From an uncultured Lachnospiraceae bacterium (GTDB taxonomy: Bacteria; Bacillota; Clostridia; Lachnospirales; Lachnospiraceae): a stretch of 64,000 nucleotides of DNA. Shown here piece by piece: positions 51,901-60,276 of the stretch. Made by a program: the position numbers and the translations under genes. Numbering within the stretch: position 1 is the stretch's first letter; every line of letters begins with the position of its first letter. The stretch spans positions 1,685 through 65,684 of the forward strand of contig CAJTSB010000015.1 in assembly GCA_910578825.1 (NCBI GenBank). The letters are read 5' to 3'. Under the pieces are notes generated by a model. The model ran no database searches. It worked only from the letters and a program-made list of their open reading frames with translations, and was not told the origin of the DNA.

Positions 51901-53473
51901 AATACTCCAGCCCCACCGGGTAGACCGTTTCATCTTTCAAATATCCCGGAGCCGCCCTGACTTCCTTCAGGTAATAGGTGCCCTGTGTCAGCGTCTCCTT
52001 CCCTGAAAGTGCCTGGCCATCTGCGTTTGTCCTCCCGAGTTTGCACAGCAGGTCCGTACACTCCGCATCCTCATACAGGTAATAGGCTGCCCCCGGTACC
52101 GGCCTGCCGTTATATACGTTCGTCTTACGGAGTTCAAAACTTCCCTCCTTAAATTTGGAAGTCACTTTCACGCTTGCAGTCACAGTCCCTGGCTCAAACT
52201 CCTCCAGAAAGGTGATTTTCTGCTGCGATACCACCGTCGGCGTCCATTTCCTCCCGCCATGCTCCTTTGACTTTGCGGTCGCCGTCAGCTTGATGGTACT
52301 GTCTGCCGCGACAATCTTTTCCATTGCCTCCTCATTGCAGTACAGGTAAAAGTTGGAAGACGGCTGGCTCGCATCCGTCTGTGCCACGCAGATGTCATAC
52401 TTCTTCAAATCAGAATCGTCCTCAATCTCACTGGCGTCTGTTTTCAGCTCTCCTACGGTCAGGCCGTCCGGCTGCCCCGTGATTTTATAGGAAACATTGG
52501 TAATGCTCCCCGTTTTGGTGCGGACAAACTTCTCCTTTGACCTGTACAGACCGTCCCCCATGTCCTGCCACTCCGTTTTCTTTGGGGAAATCGCATAAGC
52601 GATGGACTTTGTAGTCCCGGTTGCCTCGTCATACTCGTCCCGGTTATAATTTTCCGCATCCGACACAAGGGCTGCTATTTTATTATAGACGCCGCTGCCA
52701 TCGTTGTAATAGCCCAGCTTTACTTCCCCATTCAGCACATGGATTGCCGCACCGGTAATGAAGTAATCAGCCGGGGCAGAACCCTCGGAATACCTGCTGT
52801 TGTAACAGAGCCCATTCAGCATCCTGGCACCGTTTACCATGCAGAACGTGATTTCCGGCTTGATGCTGCTGCCCGCACCGGAGGCGCCCACAGCCCCATC
52901 CGTGGTATTCTTGCTCAGCTCCAGACAGTAAACCAGATGGCTGTTGTAAGCCCCGGGTTCTGAAATATACTTAATACCCATGCTGTGTCCGCAGTATTTT
53001 GCGTAACCGCTGCATGACACCGCCATGCTGTCCGGGGCGCCTGCTGCCATTAACACCGGGGCAGAGGCCGTCTGGATTGTCATTGTGTCCCCCGCGCTAA
53101 ACATTTCCGGTTCCCCATCTGACAGTGGAACCACTTTCCCATCCTCTGTTGGGGCAGTTTCCTCCTCATTGAGGGCAGGCTCCTCCTCCCCGCTGTCTCC
53201 GTCTTCTTTTTCCTGCTGCCTGCCGCCGGATTCCCTGCTTTCTTCCTCAGCCGGCTCCACAATCTCTGCAGACTCCACTTCTGTCCCCGCCGTTTCGTCG
53301 TAAAGTGCAGGTTCCGGCTCCATGTCTGCCTGGATGTCCCCGTCAATGTCCACTGCCGCATCTGCATCTGTTCCATCTGCATTGGCATAAACGGCAGTGG
53401 GGATGGCAGCGCCCACTGTCAGGACAAGAGCCATTATAAGAGCCATAACCCTTTTCCATCTCTTTTTTGTCAT
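48947..53473 (-). CDS. LPxTG-anchored SpaA/Cna-B repeat adhesin
   Basis: A 1508-residue protein from the ATG at 53473 with GGAGG upstream. Signal peptide: RVMALIMALVLTVGAAIPTA. A low-complexity acidic linker follows, then an N-terminal domain with GYAKYCGHSMGIKYISEPGA and VYCLELS, resembling a thioester adhesion head. At least nine SpaA/CnaB-like domains come next, each ending in a variant of (Y/L)xxxExxxPxGY (for example YYVKEVESPAGYLLDE, YLVAEVQPPSGFAI). These usually carry stabilising isopeptide bonds. The C-terminus is GLPQTGG, a hydrophobic segment and a Lys/Arg tail, a sortase signal. It probably mediates contact with recipient cells or host surfaces. It is transcribed as its own unit between two terminators. 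Confidence 0.93.
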   Translation of the reverse strand: MTKKRWKRVMALIMALVLTVGAAIPTAVYANADGTDADAAVDIDGDIQADMEPEPALYDETAGTEVESAEIVEPAEEESRESGGRQQEKEDGDSGEEEPALNEEETAPTEDGKVVPLSDGEPEMFSAGDTMTIQTASAPVLMAAGAPDSMAVSCSGYAKYCGHSMGIKYISEPGAYNSHLVYCLELSKNTTDGAVGASGAGSSIKPEITFCMVNGARMLNGLCYNSRYSEGSAPADYFITGAAIHVLNGEVKLGYYNDGSGVYNKIAALVSDAENYNRDEYDEATGTTKSIAYAISPKKTEWQDMGDGLYRSKEKFVRTKTGSITNVSYKITGQPDGLTVGELKTDASEIEDDSDLKKYDICVAQTDASQPSSNFYLYCNEEAMEKIVAADSTIKLTATAKSKEHGGRKWTPTVVSQQKITFLEEFEPGTVTASVKVTSKFKEGSFELRKTNVYNGRPVPGAAYYLYEDAECTDLLCKLGRTNADGQALSGKETLTQGTYYLKEVRAAPGYLKDETVYPVGLEYFTLYDSDGKVTQKGKTMPVVEYPDTVGVMVKKTDSESKNVVKGAGFAVFTDAGCTKRVSVGGDGKAEVPVFYYDEDLGMAASQKFVKTQDKYYVKEVVIPDGYRDDGKVWEVRPDYGEISDFRAENTPIRCDVSAKKEDRETGEEPQGDAELSGATYGLYAAETITYPDGRGTVTYAGDDDITSTQGTDFASTGIPAEKGALLATVKTGEQAEFNFGNLYFGSYYIREIEPSEGYLLDGTIYPVNFRGAQEIHQDISLNTAVIETAKKQAFEIIKVSTDGASTETDYVKGAEFTVKLQSDIDKNGWDNAKTHDVLVTDEKGCALSKELPYGTYLVRETKTPEDLYKTKDFTVTVTEDSREPQQWRVFNDAPFKAYIRIVKKDAENGNTVLIPGVTFKIKNMDTGEYVEQKLGDKKISEFATDEMGTVTTPLQLGYGNYVVEEITAPEGYVIADEGFPLEVTTDGALKVVEDIDGAPVIEAVIENQPVKGSISIEKSGEVPVSVAYDTIIDRILSTVTGKNRSVDFNYEEQPLAGAVFNVIAAEDIYTPDRQTDEDGNRILEMVNGIPAGKGAVVATLTTDENGEAFLDSLPLGKYLVAEVQPPSGFAICGEPKEVTLSYADEHTEVVFGEAGFVNARVRPELSLMKTDGVTACPVAGAVYGIYAKEEIVSVSREVLVKADGLVDTAVTDENGKAEFEADLPLGLYYVKEVESPAGYLLDETAYDVDFSYTQEMAATPAVAKQLEVKDTPIIVEVSKTDITTGKELPGATLEVTNSNGDVYASWKTDGKPYRLEAIPAGKYTLRETAAPYGYLIANEVDFTVGETGKIQKVFMSDERVKGKIIVCKTCSQSGKPLEGVMFELRNKEGRKLDTLVTDKTGCAETGLLDICTYHKDGSFGEDIPYYIVETKAAAGYILDSTPHKILLQYDDSVAETVVYMLKLKNKPDRPGLPQTGGNYHPWMSAALGGMCIAGGVLYERKRRKKRR

Positions 53474-53562
53474 ATACGTCCTCCATTCATATCTGGTATT
53501 CTGTTCCCTGCGGATATTCCCTGCCGGCACAGACGCCGGGCATATCCCCGGCATTTGTGCAG

Positions 53563-53589
53563 AAAAAAAGCACGCATATTTCAGCGTGC
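53563..53589 (-). terminator. Rho-independent terminator of the par operon
   Basis: On the minus strand GCACGC, eight bases, GCGTGC, then TTTTTTT. It lies between the parR-like gene end (53694) and the adhesin start (53473). A second, weaker hairpin (AAAGCC/GGCTTT) is at 53603-53627. Confidence 0.8.
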
Positions 53590-53693
53590 CTTTTCAACCC
53601 GTAAAGCCGGTCCGCATACCGGGCTTTCCCTTATTCCATTGCCATCCTGCCACGGATAAAGGCAGAACTATTATTTCTTTCCATAAATCCCTC

Positions 53694-54131
53694 CTAATCC
53701 TCACTCCATGCCATTATCTTATCCATGACGTCCGGCATCCCGCTAATGCCTGCCGCCCCATCTTCTTCCATATCTTCTGTATCTTCTGCCTCCGGCTCCC
53801 CGCCGGGAAGATGCGCCATAACCGGCTGCCCTGCCACTGCATTCCCTAAAACGATGCGGACAACCTCATGGATTACTTCTGTCTTTATATCCTCTTTCAC
53901 CTCGGACAGCCTCTTTTCAAAATAGGCAGGCGTCATTTCTTCCGGCAGCCCATTCCCATTCCCCGCCTCCTGTGCGTCATAATACATTTTCAGCGCGTCC
54001 ATGACCACCTGGTTCTTTGCCCTCCCGCCATTCAGTTTATCATCCTCAAACTTTTCCAGCAGCTGGACATGCTCTCTTTTTGTCATGGAAAAACGTATCG
54101 TGAAATTGCGGAACAGGTCCCCATAAGCCAT
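53694..54131 (-). CDS. ParR-like partition adaptor
   Basis: A 145-residue protein with GGGGGGATTGCA before the ATG. The N-terminal FRNFTIRFSMTKREHVQLLE, GGRAKNQVVMDALKMYYD fits a ribbon-helix-helix DNA-binding domain. The C-terminal half is acidic and helical (EKRLSEVKEDIKTEVIHEVV) with a disordered acidic tail (EPEAEDTEDMEEDGAAG). The size, the start 11 bases after parM and the acidic tail match ParR adaptors, which link a centromere to ParM filaments. The centromere site is not identified. Confidence 0.7.
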   Translation of the reverse strand: MAYGDLFRNFTIRFSMTKREHVQLLEKFEDDKLNGGRAKNQVVMDALKMYYDAQEAGNGNGLPEEMTPAYFEKRLSEVKEDIKTEVIHEVVRIVLGNAVAGQPVMAHLPGGEPEAEDTEDMEEDGAAGISGMPDVMDKIMAWSED

Positions 54132-54142
54132 TGCAATCCCCC

Positions 54143-55069
54143 CTATCCAAACCTGCGTTTCTGCGACTGTGCCAGATATGTGTTCCCAAGCAGCTCATAT
54201 CCCCTTGCGTTTGCTTTCACATCCTCAATATACTGGATGTTCTTCTGCTCCAGGCCGCCAAAACGTTTCATCACCCCGGCGCCACCGCCCACAAAGATTA
54301 TCTGCGTGAGGTCCATGTTATAGCCAAGCTCCCGGAGGCTGTGGTAAATCTGCCGGCAGTAGCCACGGATTTCCTTAATGATAATCTTCCGGTACTTCTC
54401 CGGCAGGTCTCCCCCGCCGCTTACCATGACTTTCTGAATGTCATACTCGTCCACCTCCGCATTCAGCTGCCTCACACACTCCTTGTTAATCTGCTGGATG
54501 CAGGTGATAATCCCATGTGGCTGCGTCACACATGCCGATTCATCCGGCAGGCCGTTGACAATTGGCATAATGTCCACTGTCCAGGAACCAATATCCACTG
54601 CAAGCTGTTTCTCCGGGAATCTGTCAATGCGGTCAACCACTGCCGCATAGCATTGCGGGTAAACGCAGACATTGTCAATGAAAATATGGTACCTCTCTTT
54701 CTCAAAGGCAAATGAGACTTCCTTTTTCTTCAACAGGTAAGAAACGAAATCTTTTTTCTCGTCCCCGAACCTTGTCAGCGGCAGCCCAACCGCCAGCAGC
54801 ACATGGGCTGTCTTTCTGCCCCTGATTTTCAATTCCTTTGCCACCGCTGCCAATGTCAGCATATAATAATTTTCATCCGTTACCTTTGTGTCCTTTACCT
54901 CAAGACGCCTGCTGCCAATCTTGTAATACTTCCCGGCAAACTCCAAAACGTTTTCTGCAAATGCCGGCTCCGTGCTGATTTCCTTACAGCCTGATGTAAA
55001 TACCTCATGTACCGTTTTCATCCCGGACCAGCCGTGGTCTACCCCAATCACTTCTATTTTGTTATCCAT
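54143..55069 (-). CDS. parM: ParM/StbA-like actin-type partition ATPase
   Basis: A 308-residue protein from the ATG at 55069, with AAGGAGG upstream. Actin-fold motifs: phosphate 1 VIGVDHGWSGMKTV, the connect-1 and phosphate-2 region AVDIGSWTVDIMPIVNG, and the adenosine motif IIFVGGGAGVMKRFGG. GLPDESACVTQPHGIITCIQ lies between. The length is normal for plasmid ParM. Together with the ParR-like and ParB genes it would segregate the circular intermediate. The close spacing suggests one operon parB-parM-parR, ended by the terminator at 53563. Confidence 0.88.
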   Translation of the reverse strand: MDNKIEVIGVDHGWSGMKTVHEVFTSGCKEISTEPAFAENVLEFAGKYYKIGSRRLEVKDTKVTDENYYMLTLAAVAKELKIRGRKTAHVLLAVGLPLTRFGDEKKDFVSYLLKKKEVSFAFEKERYHIFIDNVCVYPQCYAAVVDRIDRFPEKQLAVDIGSWTVDIMPIVNGLPDESACVTQPHGIITCIQQINKECVRQLNAEVDEYDIQKVMVSGGGDLPEKYRKIIIKEIRGYCRQIYHSLRELGYNMDLTQIIFVGGGAGVMKRFGGLEQKNIQYIEDVKANARGYELLGNTYLAQSQKRRFG

Positions 55070-55102
55070 TTTGAATGTCCTCCTTTTCATATAACCAGCT
55101 CC

Positions 55103-56122
55103 TTATCTGCTTTTTACCTGCATCTGTTCCCGATGCCATTCCTTAACAAGTGTTTCTATCAGTTCAATCTTCTGCTTGTCCGTATAATCCTTTGGGAAAT
55201 ATGGATTCAATCTGTCAGAGCGAATCCTTATCTGTTCCCTCTGGTTTGGTTTTTCTTCTTCCAGCACCAGATAGATTGCATCCATGTCCAACTTCCCAGA
55301 CTGGCTCATGCGTTTCAGCCTGTTTGCCTGTGACAGGGATGGCGTACACTGTTCTATATCCATCACGGCATGGAGCTCATACTGCTGCTCCTCATTCAGA
55401 TAGGATAATTCCACTGCAACAGTGAATGCTATTTTACCCTCGTCAACCCAGTCTAATATCTTAGGAATGAGGTATGTCAGGCGAATGTACCTGTTAACCT
55501 GCCGCTGGCTTTCTCCCACCTGCTTTGCCAGTTCCCTATTAGAATCTACTTTTCCCGTTTCATTTGTATTTCGCAATCCCCATTCACCGCTTTCAGATAT
55601 AAAAGTTTCCAGTCCTGCAAGCTCCACGGTTGGATTCTCTGACTTTTTGCCAACTTGGCAGGAAGTTAAATCCGTCCTTTTCCCCTGCTGTTTCATTGCC
55701 TCTAATTTCATCCGGTAGGCAAACGCCTTTTCACTGGGCTTGATATGCTCCCTCTGCAGGTTGCTGTCAACCATTGCGATTACCGCCTGGTTATCATCCA
55801 ATTCCACAACCATAACAGGAACTTTATCCACCCCTGCCCATTTACTGGCTGCCTTTCTTCGGTGTCCCGCTATCAGCTCATATCCCTGCCCTGCTGGATT
55901 CGGCCTTGCAAGCAGCGGCACCAGAACACCCTCTTTTTCAATACTCTGCATCAGTTCAAATAATTCCGTATTCATTTCCACTTTAAACGGATGATTTTTG
56001 AAGTCTGCCAACTGATTTAAGGACAAATATTGGATTTTTCCATCAAATGTATTCTGCTTACTTCCAACACCCTCTTCTTGAACGATTGAAGAATTATCCT
56101 GCTTTTTCCCTGCCATATCCAT
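55103..56122 (-). CDS. parB: ParB-family DNA-binding protein
   Basis: A 339-residue protein from the ATG at 56122, with AGAGG five bases upstream. ParB/Srx N-terminal domain: FKVEMNTELFELMQSIEKEG, VLVPLLARPNPAGQGYELIA, the GHRRKAA box. Helix-turn-helix: LAKQVGESQRQVNRYIRLTY. There is a C-terminal dimerisation-like helix. Most ParB proteins hydrolyse CTP at the GHRR box when loaded on parS. It is the first gene of the element on this side, 270 bases from rlmD. No ParA partner is seen, and ParM/ParR may partly substitute. ParB-like proteins next to an integration end can also regulate excision. Confidence 0.93.
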   Translation of the reverse strand: MDMAGKKQDNSSIVQEEGVGSKQNTFDGKIQYLSLNQLADFKNHPFKVEMNTELFELMQSIEKEGVLVPLLARPNPAGQGYELIAGHRRKAASKWAGVDKVPVMVVELDDNQAVIAMVDSNLQREHIKPSEKAFAYRMKLEAMKQQGKRTDLTSCQVGKKSENPTVELAGLETFISESGEWGLRNTNETGKVDSNRELAKQVGESQRQVNRYIRLTYLIPKILDWVDEGKIAFTVAVELSYLNEEQQYELHAVMDIEQCTPSLSQANRLKRMSQSGKLDMDAIYLVLEEEKPNQREQIRIRSDRLNPYFPKDYTDKQKIELIETLVKEWHREQMQVKSR

Positions 56123-56159
56123 CACCACCTCTCATTTCCAATAAACTAATATAGAAACT

Positions 56160-56202
56160 AAAAAAGACCGCCCATCCTCAAAGCCTTGAAAATGAACGGT
56201 CT
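56160..56202 (-). terminator. Terminator-like hairpin between rlmD and parB
   Basis: On the minus strand AGACCG, a G:U-rich inner stem (TTCATTTTCAAGG with CTTTGAGGATGGG), CGGTCT, then TTTTTT. It would stop transcripts coming from rlmD before parB, or act as an attenuator in the parB leader. A shorter T-run on the other side could serve plus-strand transcripts. Confidence 0.7.
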
Positions 56203-56254
56203 CCCATACTTTTTTCTCTATTTGAATAATACAGTTTTTGATGAATTATGAACT

Positions 56255-56419
56255 TTACTTCGATGTGTTCCGTGATACCATATCAAGAACCACGGAGACG
56301 TTTACACCATCGGAAATCGCCTTTTTATACGTTTTCCGGTCACTTTTTGAAAAGCTAAAAAACCTCTCAAAGTGCCTAAAATCAAGGATTTTCACGAATC
56401 CTTCCGATGTAGTAGACAT
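56255..56419 (-). CDS. Possible 54-residue ORF overlapping the rlmD 3' end
   Basis: An ATG at 56419 inside the last codons of rlmD opens a second frame of 54 residues (MSTTSEGFVKILDFRHFERF then SKSDRKTYKKAISDGV) that ends at 56255 with protein-like composition. No ribosome site is obvious. It may be a real small gene, or the displaced C-terminal coding end of a gene cut by integration at rlmD. Confidence is low. Confidence 0.3.
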   Translation of the reverse strand: MSTTSEGFVKILDFRHFERFFSFSKSDRKTYKKAISDGVNVSVVLDMVSRNTSK

Positions 56420-57786
56420 ACGCTCTCCACATGCACACTCTGCGGAAACATATCCACCGGCTGCACCTCTGTCACCTCATACGCCCCTTCACACAAATAT
56501 TTCAAATCCCTTGCAAGCGTCGCCGGATTACAGCTCACATACACCACGCGCTCCGGCTTCATTTTCAAAATCGTTTCCAGGCACTTCTCATCACAGCCCT
56601 TTCGGGGCGGATCTACTACGATCACTTCCGGATGCTGCACACCCTTATCATAATATTCCGGCAGAACTTCCTCCGCCTTTCCCACCAGAAAAGTCACGTT
56701 ATCAATGCCGTTTATTTTTGCATTATTTTTCGCATCCGCAATGGCCGCCTCCACAATCTCCACGCCATAGACATGTTTCGCTTTCCGGGCCAGAAACAAT
56801 GAGATTGTTCCGATGCCGCAATAAAGATCCCAGACCGTCTCCTCTCCGGTCAGACCTGCATAATTCAAAGCTGTCTCATACAGTTTCTTTGTTTGGACGG
56901 GATTTACCTGATAAAACGACAAGGGCGAAATCTGATATTTCACACCACCGATATAATCCGTGATATATGCCTGTCCCCACAGACAGACAACCTCTTCTCC
57001 CAGAATGACATTGGTATTTTTCTGATTAATATTCAGGACAATACTCGTCATTCCCGCAAGCATGCGCAAACGTTCCACCAGCTTGTCTGCATATGGAAGA
57101 GTTCTGCCATTAATTACCAGGCAAACCATAATCTCTTTGGTGGTAAATCCATAGCGTATCAGCACGTGGCGAACCAGCCCCTTTCCGCTGACCTCATCAT
57201 AAGCCGCAATGCGATACTCCTCCATAAAAGAAATTACGATATCCAGTATCTTCTCATTGATGTCAACACCCAGAAAGCATTTTCGATTGGGAATAATTTG
57301 ATGACTCCTGGCTGCATAAAACCCTGTCACAATCTTTCCGTCTTTATCCGTTCCAATTGGAAACTGCGCCTTATTGCGATAGAAAAAAGGCTCCTCCATA
57401 CCGATAATCGGATGAAAAAGGATGCCCTGTTCTTCATGTTCCTTTTTTTGATTAAGGTCAAATCCACCAATACGGCTTAGGCTGTCCCAAACCTTCTTTT
57501 CTTTATATTTCAACTGCTGTGCATAATCCAGCGCCTGTACCTGACACCCTCCGCATTTGCGATACGATTTACACAAAGGCTGGACACGGTATGGCGACGG
57601 CTCAAGCACCTGCAACAGCCGTCCGTATCCATATCGTTTTTTTATTTTTATAATTTTAATCCGGACTTTATCACCGACCACAGCGTCTTTTACAAAAAAT
57701 GCCACGCCGTCTGATTTGCCGATTCCTTCGCCGTCCACGCCCATATCTTCAATCTGCAGTTCCAGTTCCATATTTTTCTGAAACAT
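56392..57786 (-). CDS. rlmD: 23S rRNA (uracil-5-)-methyltransferase RlmD/RumA
   Basis: A 464-residue protein from the ATG at 57786 with AGGA upstream; a GTG four codons before is possible. TRAM domain: IEDMGVDGEGIGKSDGVAFF, VGDKVRIKIIKIKKRYGYGR. Cys cluster for an Fe-S site: PLCKSYRKCGGCQVQALDYA. SAM domain: VWDLYCGIGTISLFLARKAK. Catalytic motif: VVYVSCNPATLARDLKYLC, with VDPPRKGCD before. It modifies a uridine in 23S rRNA (U1939 in E. coli) for ribosome function. Its 3' end is a known insertion target of conjugative elements in Firmicutes. Confidence 0.95.
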   Translation of the reverse strand: MFQKNMELELQIEDMGVDGEGIGKSDGVAFFVKDAVVGDKVRIKIIKIKKRYGYGRLLQVLEPSPYRVQPLCKSYRKCGGCQVQALDYAQQLKYKEKKVWDSLSRIGGFDLNQKKEHEEQGILFHPIIGMEEPFFYRNKAQFPIGTDKDGKIVTGFYAARSHQIIPNRKCFLGVDINEKILDIVISFMEEYRIAAYDEVSGKGLVRHVLIRYGFTTKEIMVCLVINGRTLPYADKLVERLRMLAGMTSIVLNINQKNTNVILGEEVVCLWGQAYITDYIGGVKYQISPLSFYQVNPVQTKKLYETALNYAGLTGEETVWDLYCGIGTISLFLARKAKHVYGVEIVEAAIADAKNNAKINGIDNVTFLVGKAEEVLPEYYDKGVQHPEVIVVDPPRKGCDEKCLETILKMKPERVVYVSCNPATLARDLKYLCEGAYEVTEVQPVDMFPQSVHVESVCLLHRKDS

Positions 57787-57851
57787 TTCATTCCTCACTT
57801 CTTCTTCATAAATTTCACCCGCAGTATCTGTTGGCTGCAGATGCTATCATC

Positions 57852-58799
57852 TTACTCCTCACTTGTCTTTCGGATATTAGACTCAAACAGCCGATTGTAA
57901 CCCAGCCAGCCGGTATTCCCATTTGCGGCAGCCAAAGCCTCCTTCATGGTCTGCATCCTGGCGTCGGTATTATCGGCAAAATTAAGTGCAACCGCCTCTG
58001 CAAGCGCAGGCTTTTTCGGAGAGCCAAATTCCAGCTCGCCATGGTGCGCCAAAATACAGTGTTTCAATTCATTTGCAAGTTTTACCGGAAAATCTGGAAT
58101 CGTCTGAATCCTTGCTCCAACCATTTCCGAACCAATCACAATATGTCCCAAAAGCTGCCCCTCATCCGTATAATCATTCTCGGGAAATACCGACAACTCC
58201 TGCAATTTCCCGATATCATGGAAAATTGCCGCCGTAAGCAGAAGGTCATGGTGAAGAATCGGATACATTTTCGTATAGCAATCACATAATTTTGCCACGC
58301 CAAGCGTATGTTCCAGCAGACCGCCCACAAAGCCATGATGCACACTCTTAGCTGCGCTGTGGAACTTGAAACGGTTGGCAAATTCTTCATCTTCCAGAAA
58401 AAATGAGGCGCACAATTTCTGTAGATAGGGATTCTTCATATTTTGAATAAATCTGGCAAGTTCCTCGTACATTTCGTCAATGTCTTTCTCGCTCACCGGC
58501 AAATAATCCGCAGGATTATATTCGCCTTCACGCACCTTACGGACACGTTTGACATTTAACTGCAAAGCTCCCTGAAAGCTGGTGACGTCTCCCATGACGT
58601 CAATATAATCCAGCGAATCAAATTCCTCAATCCCCTGCGAATTTGGGTCCCAGATTTTGGCATCCAGCGTACCCGTCTTATCCTGCAAAAGCAAATTTTC
58701 ATAAGGTTTTCCCGCTTTCGTGAGCGCCGCCTGCCTGCTCTTACACAGATAAATCTCTCCGACACGCTCCCCTTCGCGCAGGTTTTCAATATATTTCAT
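57852..58799 (-). CDS. yhaM: YhaM-family 3'-5' exoribonuclease (OB plus HD domains)
   Basis: A 315-residue protein from the ATG at 58799, with AAGGAGT upstream. An OB-fold at about 1-95 (GEIYLCKSRQAALTKAGKPY, LLQDKTGTLDAKIWD) precedes an HD domain: HHGFVGGLLEHTLGVAKLCD, LLLTAAIFHDIGKLQELSV with the HD pair, then LKHCILAHHGELEFGSPKKP. The length is that of B. subtilis YhaM, which degrades short RNA from the 3' end. It lies 14 bases after the HtrA-like gene on the same strand, so it is probably co-transcribed. Confidence 0.93.
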   Translation of the reverse strand: MKYIENLREGERVGEIYLCKSRQAALTKAGKPYENLLLQDKTGTLDAKIWDPNSQGIEEFDSLDYIDVMGDVTSFQGALQLNVKRVRKVREGEYNPADYLPVSEKDIDEMYEELARFIQNMKNPYLQKLCASFFLEDEEFANRFKFHSAAKSVHHGFVGGLLEHTLGVAKLCDCYTKMYPILHHDLLLTAAIFHDIGKLQELSVFPENDYTDEGQLLGHIVIGSEMVGARIQTIPDFPVKLANELKHCILAHHGELEFGSPKKPALAEAVALNFADNTDARMQTMKEALAAANGNTGWLGYNRLFESNIRKTSEE

Positions 58800-58813
58800 C
58801 TCTTTACTCCTTC

Positions 58814-60109
58814 TTATTGTAAAATTCCAACGGTCACATTGCATTCCAGATCTACATAACCCTCTCCGTTTTGTCGCTTTATGGAAATGGTAACAACGTC
58901 TTCCGACTGTCTCTCGTATATATTCTGATAATACTGAACGACATTGATAATTTCTTCTCCATTGATCGCTGTGATAACGTCTGCCTCCTGCAAACCTGCC
59001 GCCATAGCCGGGGAATCCAGTTCCACAGACTTAATATATACGCCCTGAGGAATTCCGTATTCCTGTGCTATTTCATTTGTTACCGTACTGATACGAAGTC
59101 CCACATATGGGATATCCCGGTTATTGGACAAATCTTCAATTATTTGTTTCAACTCCGAAATGGATAACGCTGTAACCGTATTGCGGTTATTCTGGTTACT
59201 ATAATCCTGCAATACCAGACCAATTACTTCTCCATCAAGATTAATCAGCACACCGCTGCCATTTTCACTTCCTATAATATCTGTTGTAAAAATTGTGTAG
59301 TTTGTATCTATTGTAGAAACCGTGTTCTGAGAAGAAATGATAGTTCCGCACAAAATAGAATAATTTGCTCCCAGCGGACTTCCTATCGCTATTACAGAAG
59401 TTCCCTGTGTAATCGCGTAAGAATTTCCCAAAACCGCCACACTGATTTCATTCATTGTCTCTTCCGGAATTTCACTCAGTGGAACTGCGATTACCGCTAT
59501 TCCTGTGTTACCATCATATTTTTTCAGTGAGGCCGATGCCTCTGTCTGGTCAATAAATGTAATGTGAATCGCCTCGGCATTGTCAATAATCTTTTTCTCC
59601 GTTAAAATCAAAAGTTCCTGTCCATTATTGGCTATAATAATACCGGCAGAACTGTTCTCGCTCTCATAAGGCGTATTAAACCAATCCATGCCGCTGGTCA
59701 CCCCCGTAACCGTTACCATAGATTTATTCGCACGCTGTCCAATAGCATATAATTTATTCTGCAATTCCTGATAATCTTCCGGTTCCAGTTGCTCCCGAAC
59801 CACAACGGTCTGGCTTTCCGATTTTTCTGGCTCCGGCTCCTTTTCCTCTTCTTTCTTCGGCGCCGGTTCCAACTCCTGTGGAACGTTATCTTTTGGAATT
59901 GTAATGGTAACCCCTTTTTCCGGATATAACCACTCTTCAAAATAAGGCCTGAAAAAGACAAATACAAAACATGCCGTTACACCAAATAATACTGCACATA
60001 AAAGATTATAAACTGTCCTGAGCAACAGCCGCCGTCTATTGATGGGTTTGTCCTTAATTTTTTCTTTGATAAAGGCAAATTCCTGCTCACCCTGGTCCTG
60101 TTGTTTCAT
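58814..60109 (-). CDS. Membrane-anchored HtrA-like pseudoprotease with PDZ domain
   Basis: A 431-residue protein from the ATG at 60109 with AGGAGGG upstream. A cytoplasmic N-terminus of about 40 residues is followed by one membrane segment (LLCAVLFGVTACFVFVFF), a Pro/Glu/Lys linker (KKEEEKEPEPEKSESQ), a trypsin-like domain at about 140-320, and a PDZ domain at about 325-415 (PYVGLRISTVTNEIAQEYGI, GVYIKSVELDSPAMAAGLQE). All three catalytic positions are changed: the NNHV motif reads TEKKI (His to Lys), TDLAV reads TGIAV (Asp to Gly), and GNSGG reads ENGSG (Ser to Gly). It should bind rather than cleave. The gene reads away from mutS2 and has a normal start signal. Confidence 0.85.
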   Translation of the reverse strand: MKQQDQGEQEFAFIKEKIKDKPINRRRLLLRTVYNLLCAVLFGVTACFVFVFFRPYFEEWLYPEKGVTITIPKDNVPQELEPAPKKEEEKEPEPEKSESQTVVVREQLEPEDYQELQNKLYAIGQRANKSMVTVTGVTSGMDWFNTPYESENSSAGIIIANNGQELLILTEKKIIDNAEAIHITFIDQTEASASLKKYDGNTGIAVIAVPLSEIPEETMNEISVAVLGNSYAITQGTSVIAIGSPLGANYSILCGTIISSQNTVSTIDTNYTIFTTDIIGSENGSGVLINLDGEVIGLVLQDYSNQNNRNTVTALSISELKQIIEDLSNNRDIPYVGLRISTVTNEIAQEYGIPQGVYIKSVELDSPAMAAGLQEADVITAINGEEIINVVQYYQNIYERQSEDVVTISIKRQNGEGYVDLECNVTVGILQ

Positions 60110-60245
60110 AACCGCCCTCCTGATGAATTTATCATAAAATGCGTTTATGCTCAAAATACCTTTCCTTCCTAAGTAACAATTCATCCCTCGATATATTCGG
60201 GCTAGCTGAACTGTCACTTCTTATTATACGTTTTTCCCCTTTGTG

Positions 60246-60274
60246 TTGCAAGATTTTTCTTAATAAGGTATACT
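60246..60274 (+). promoter_or_regulatory. Sigma-70-type promoter of mutS2
   Basis: TTGCAA (60246-60251), 17 bases, TATACT (60269-60274). The transcript would begin near 60281, at the start of the structured leader listed next. Confidence 0.75.
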
Positions 60275-60276
60275 TT

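Noticed and set aside
4174..56420. Long direct repeats that would mark both element ends
   Set aside because: No copy of the rlmD 3' end sequence was seen near 4.2-4.7 kb. Large serine recombinases leave only very short cores, so the left end remains undefined.
56238..56963. 241-codon plus-strand frame across the rlmD 3' end
   Set aside because: It is antisense to the conserved RlmD catalytic region and shows no protein-like motifs.
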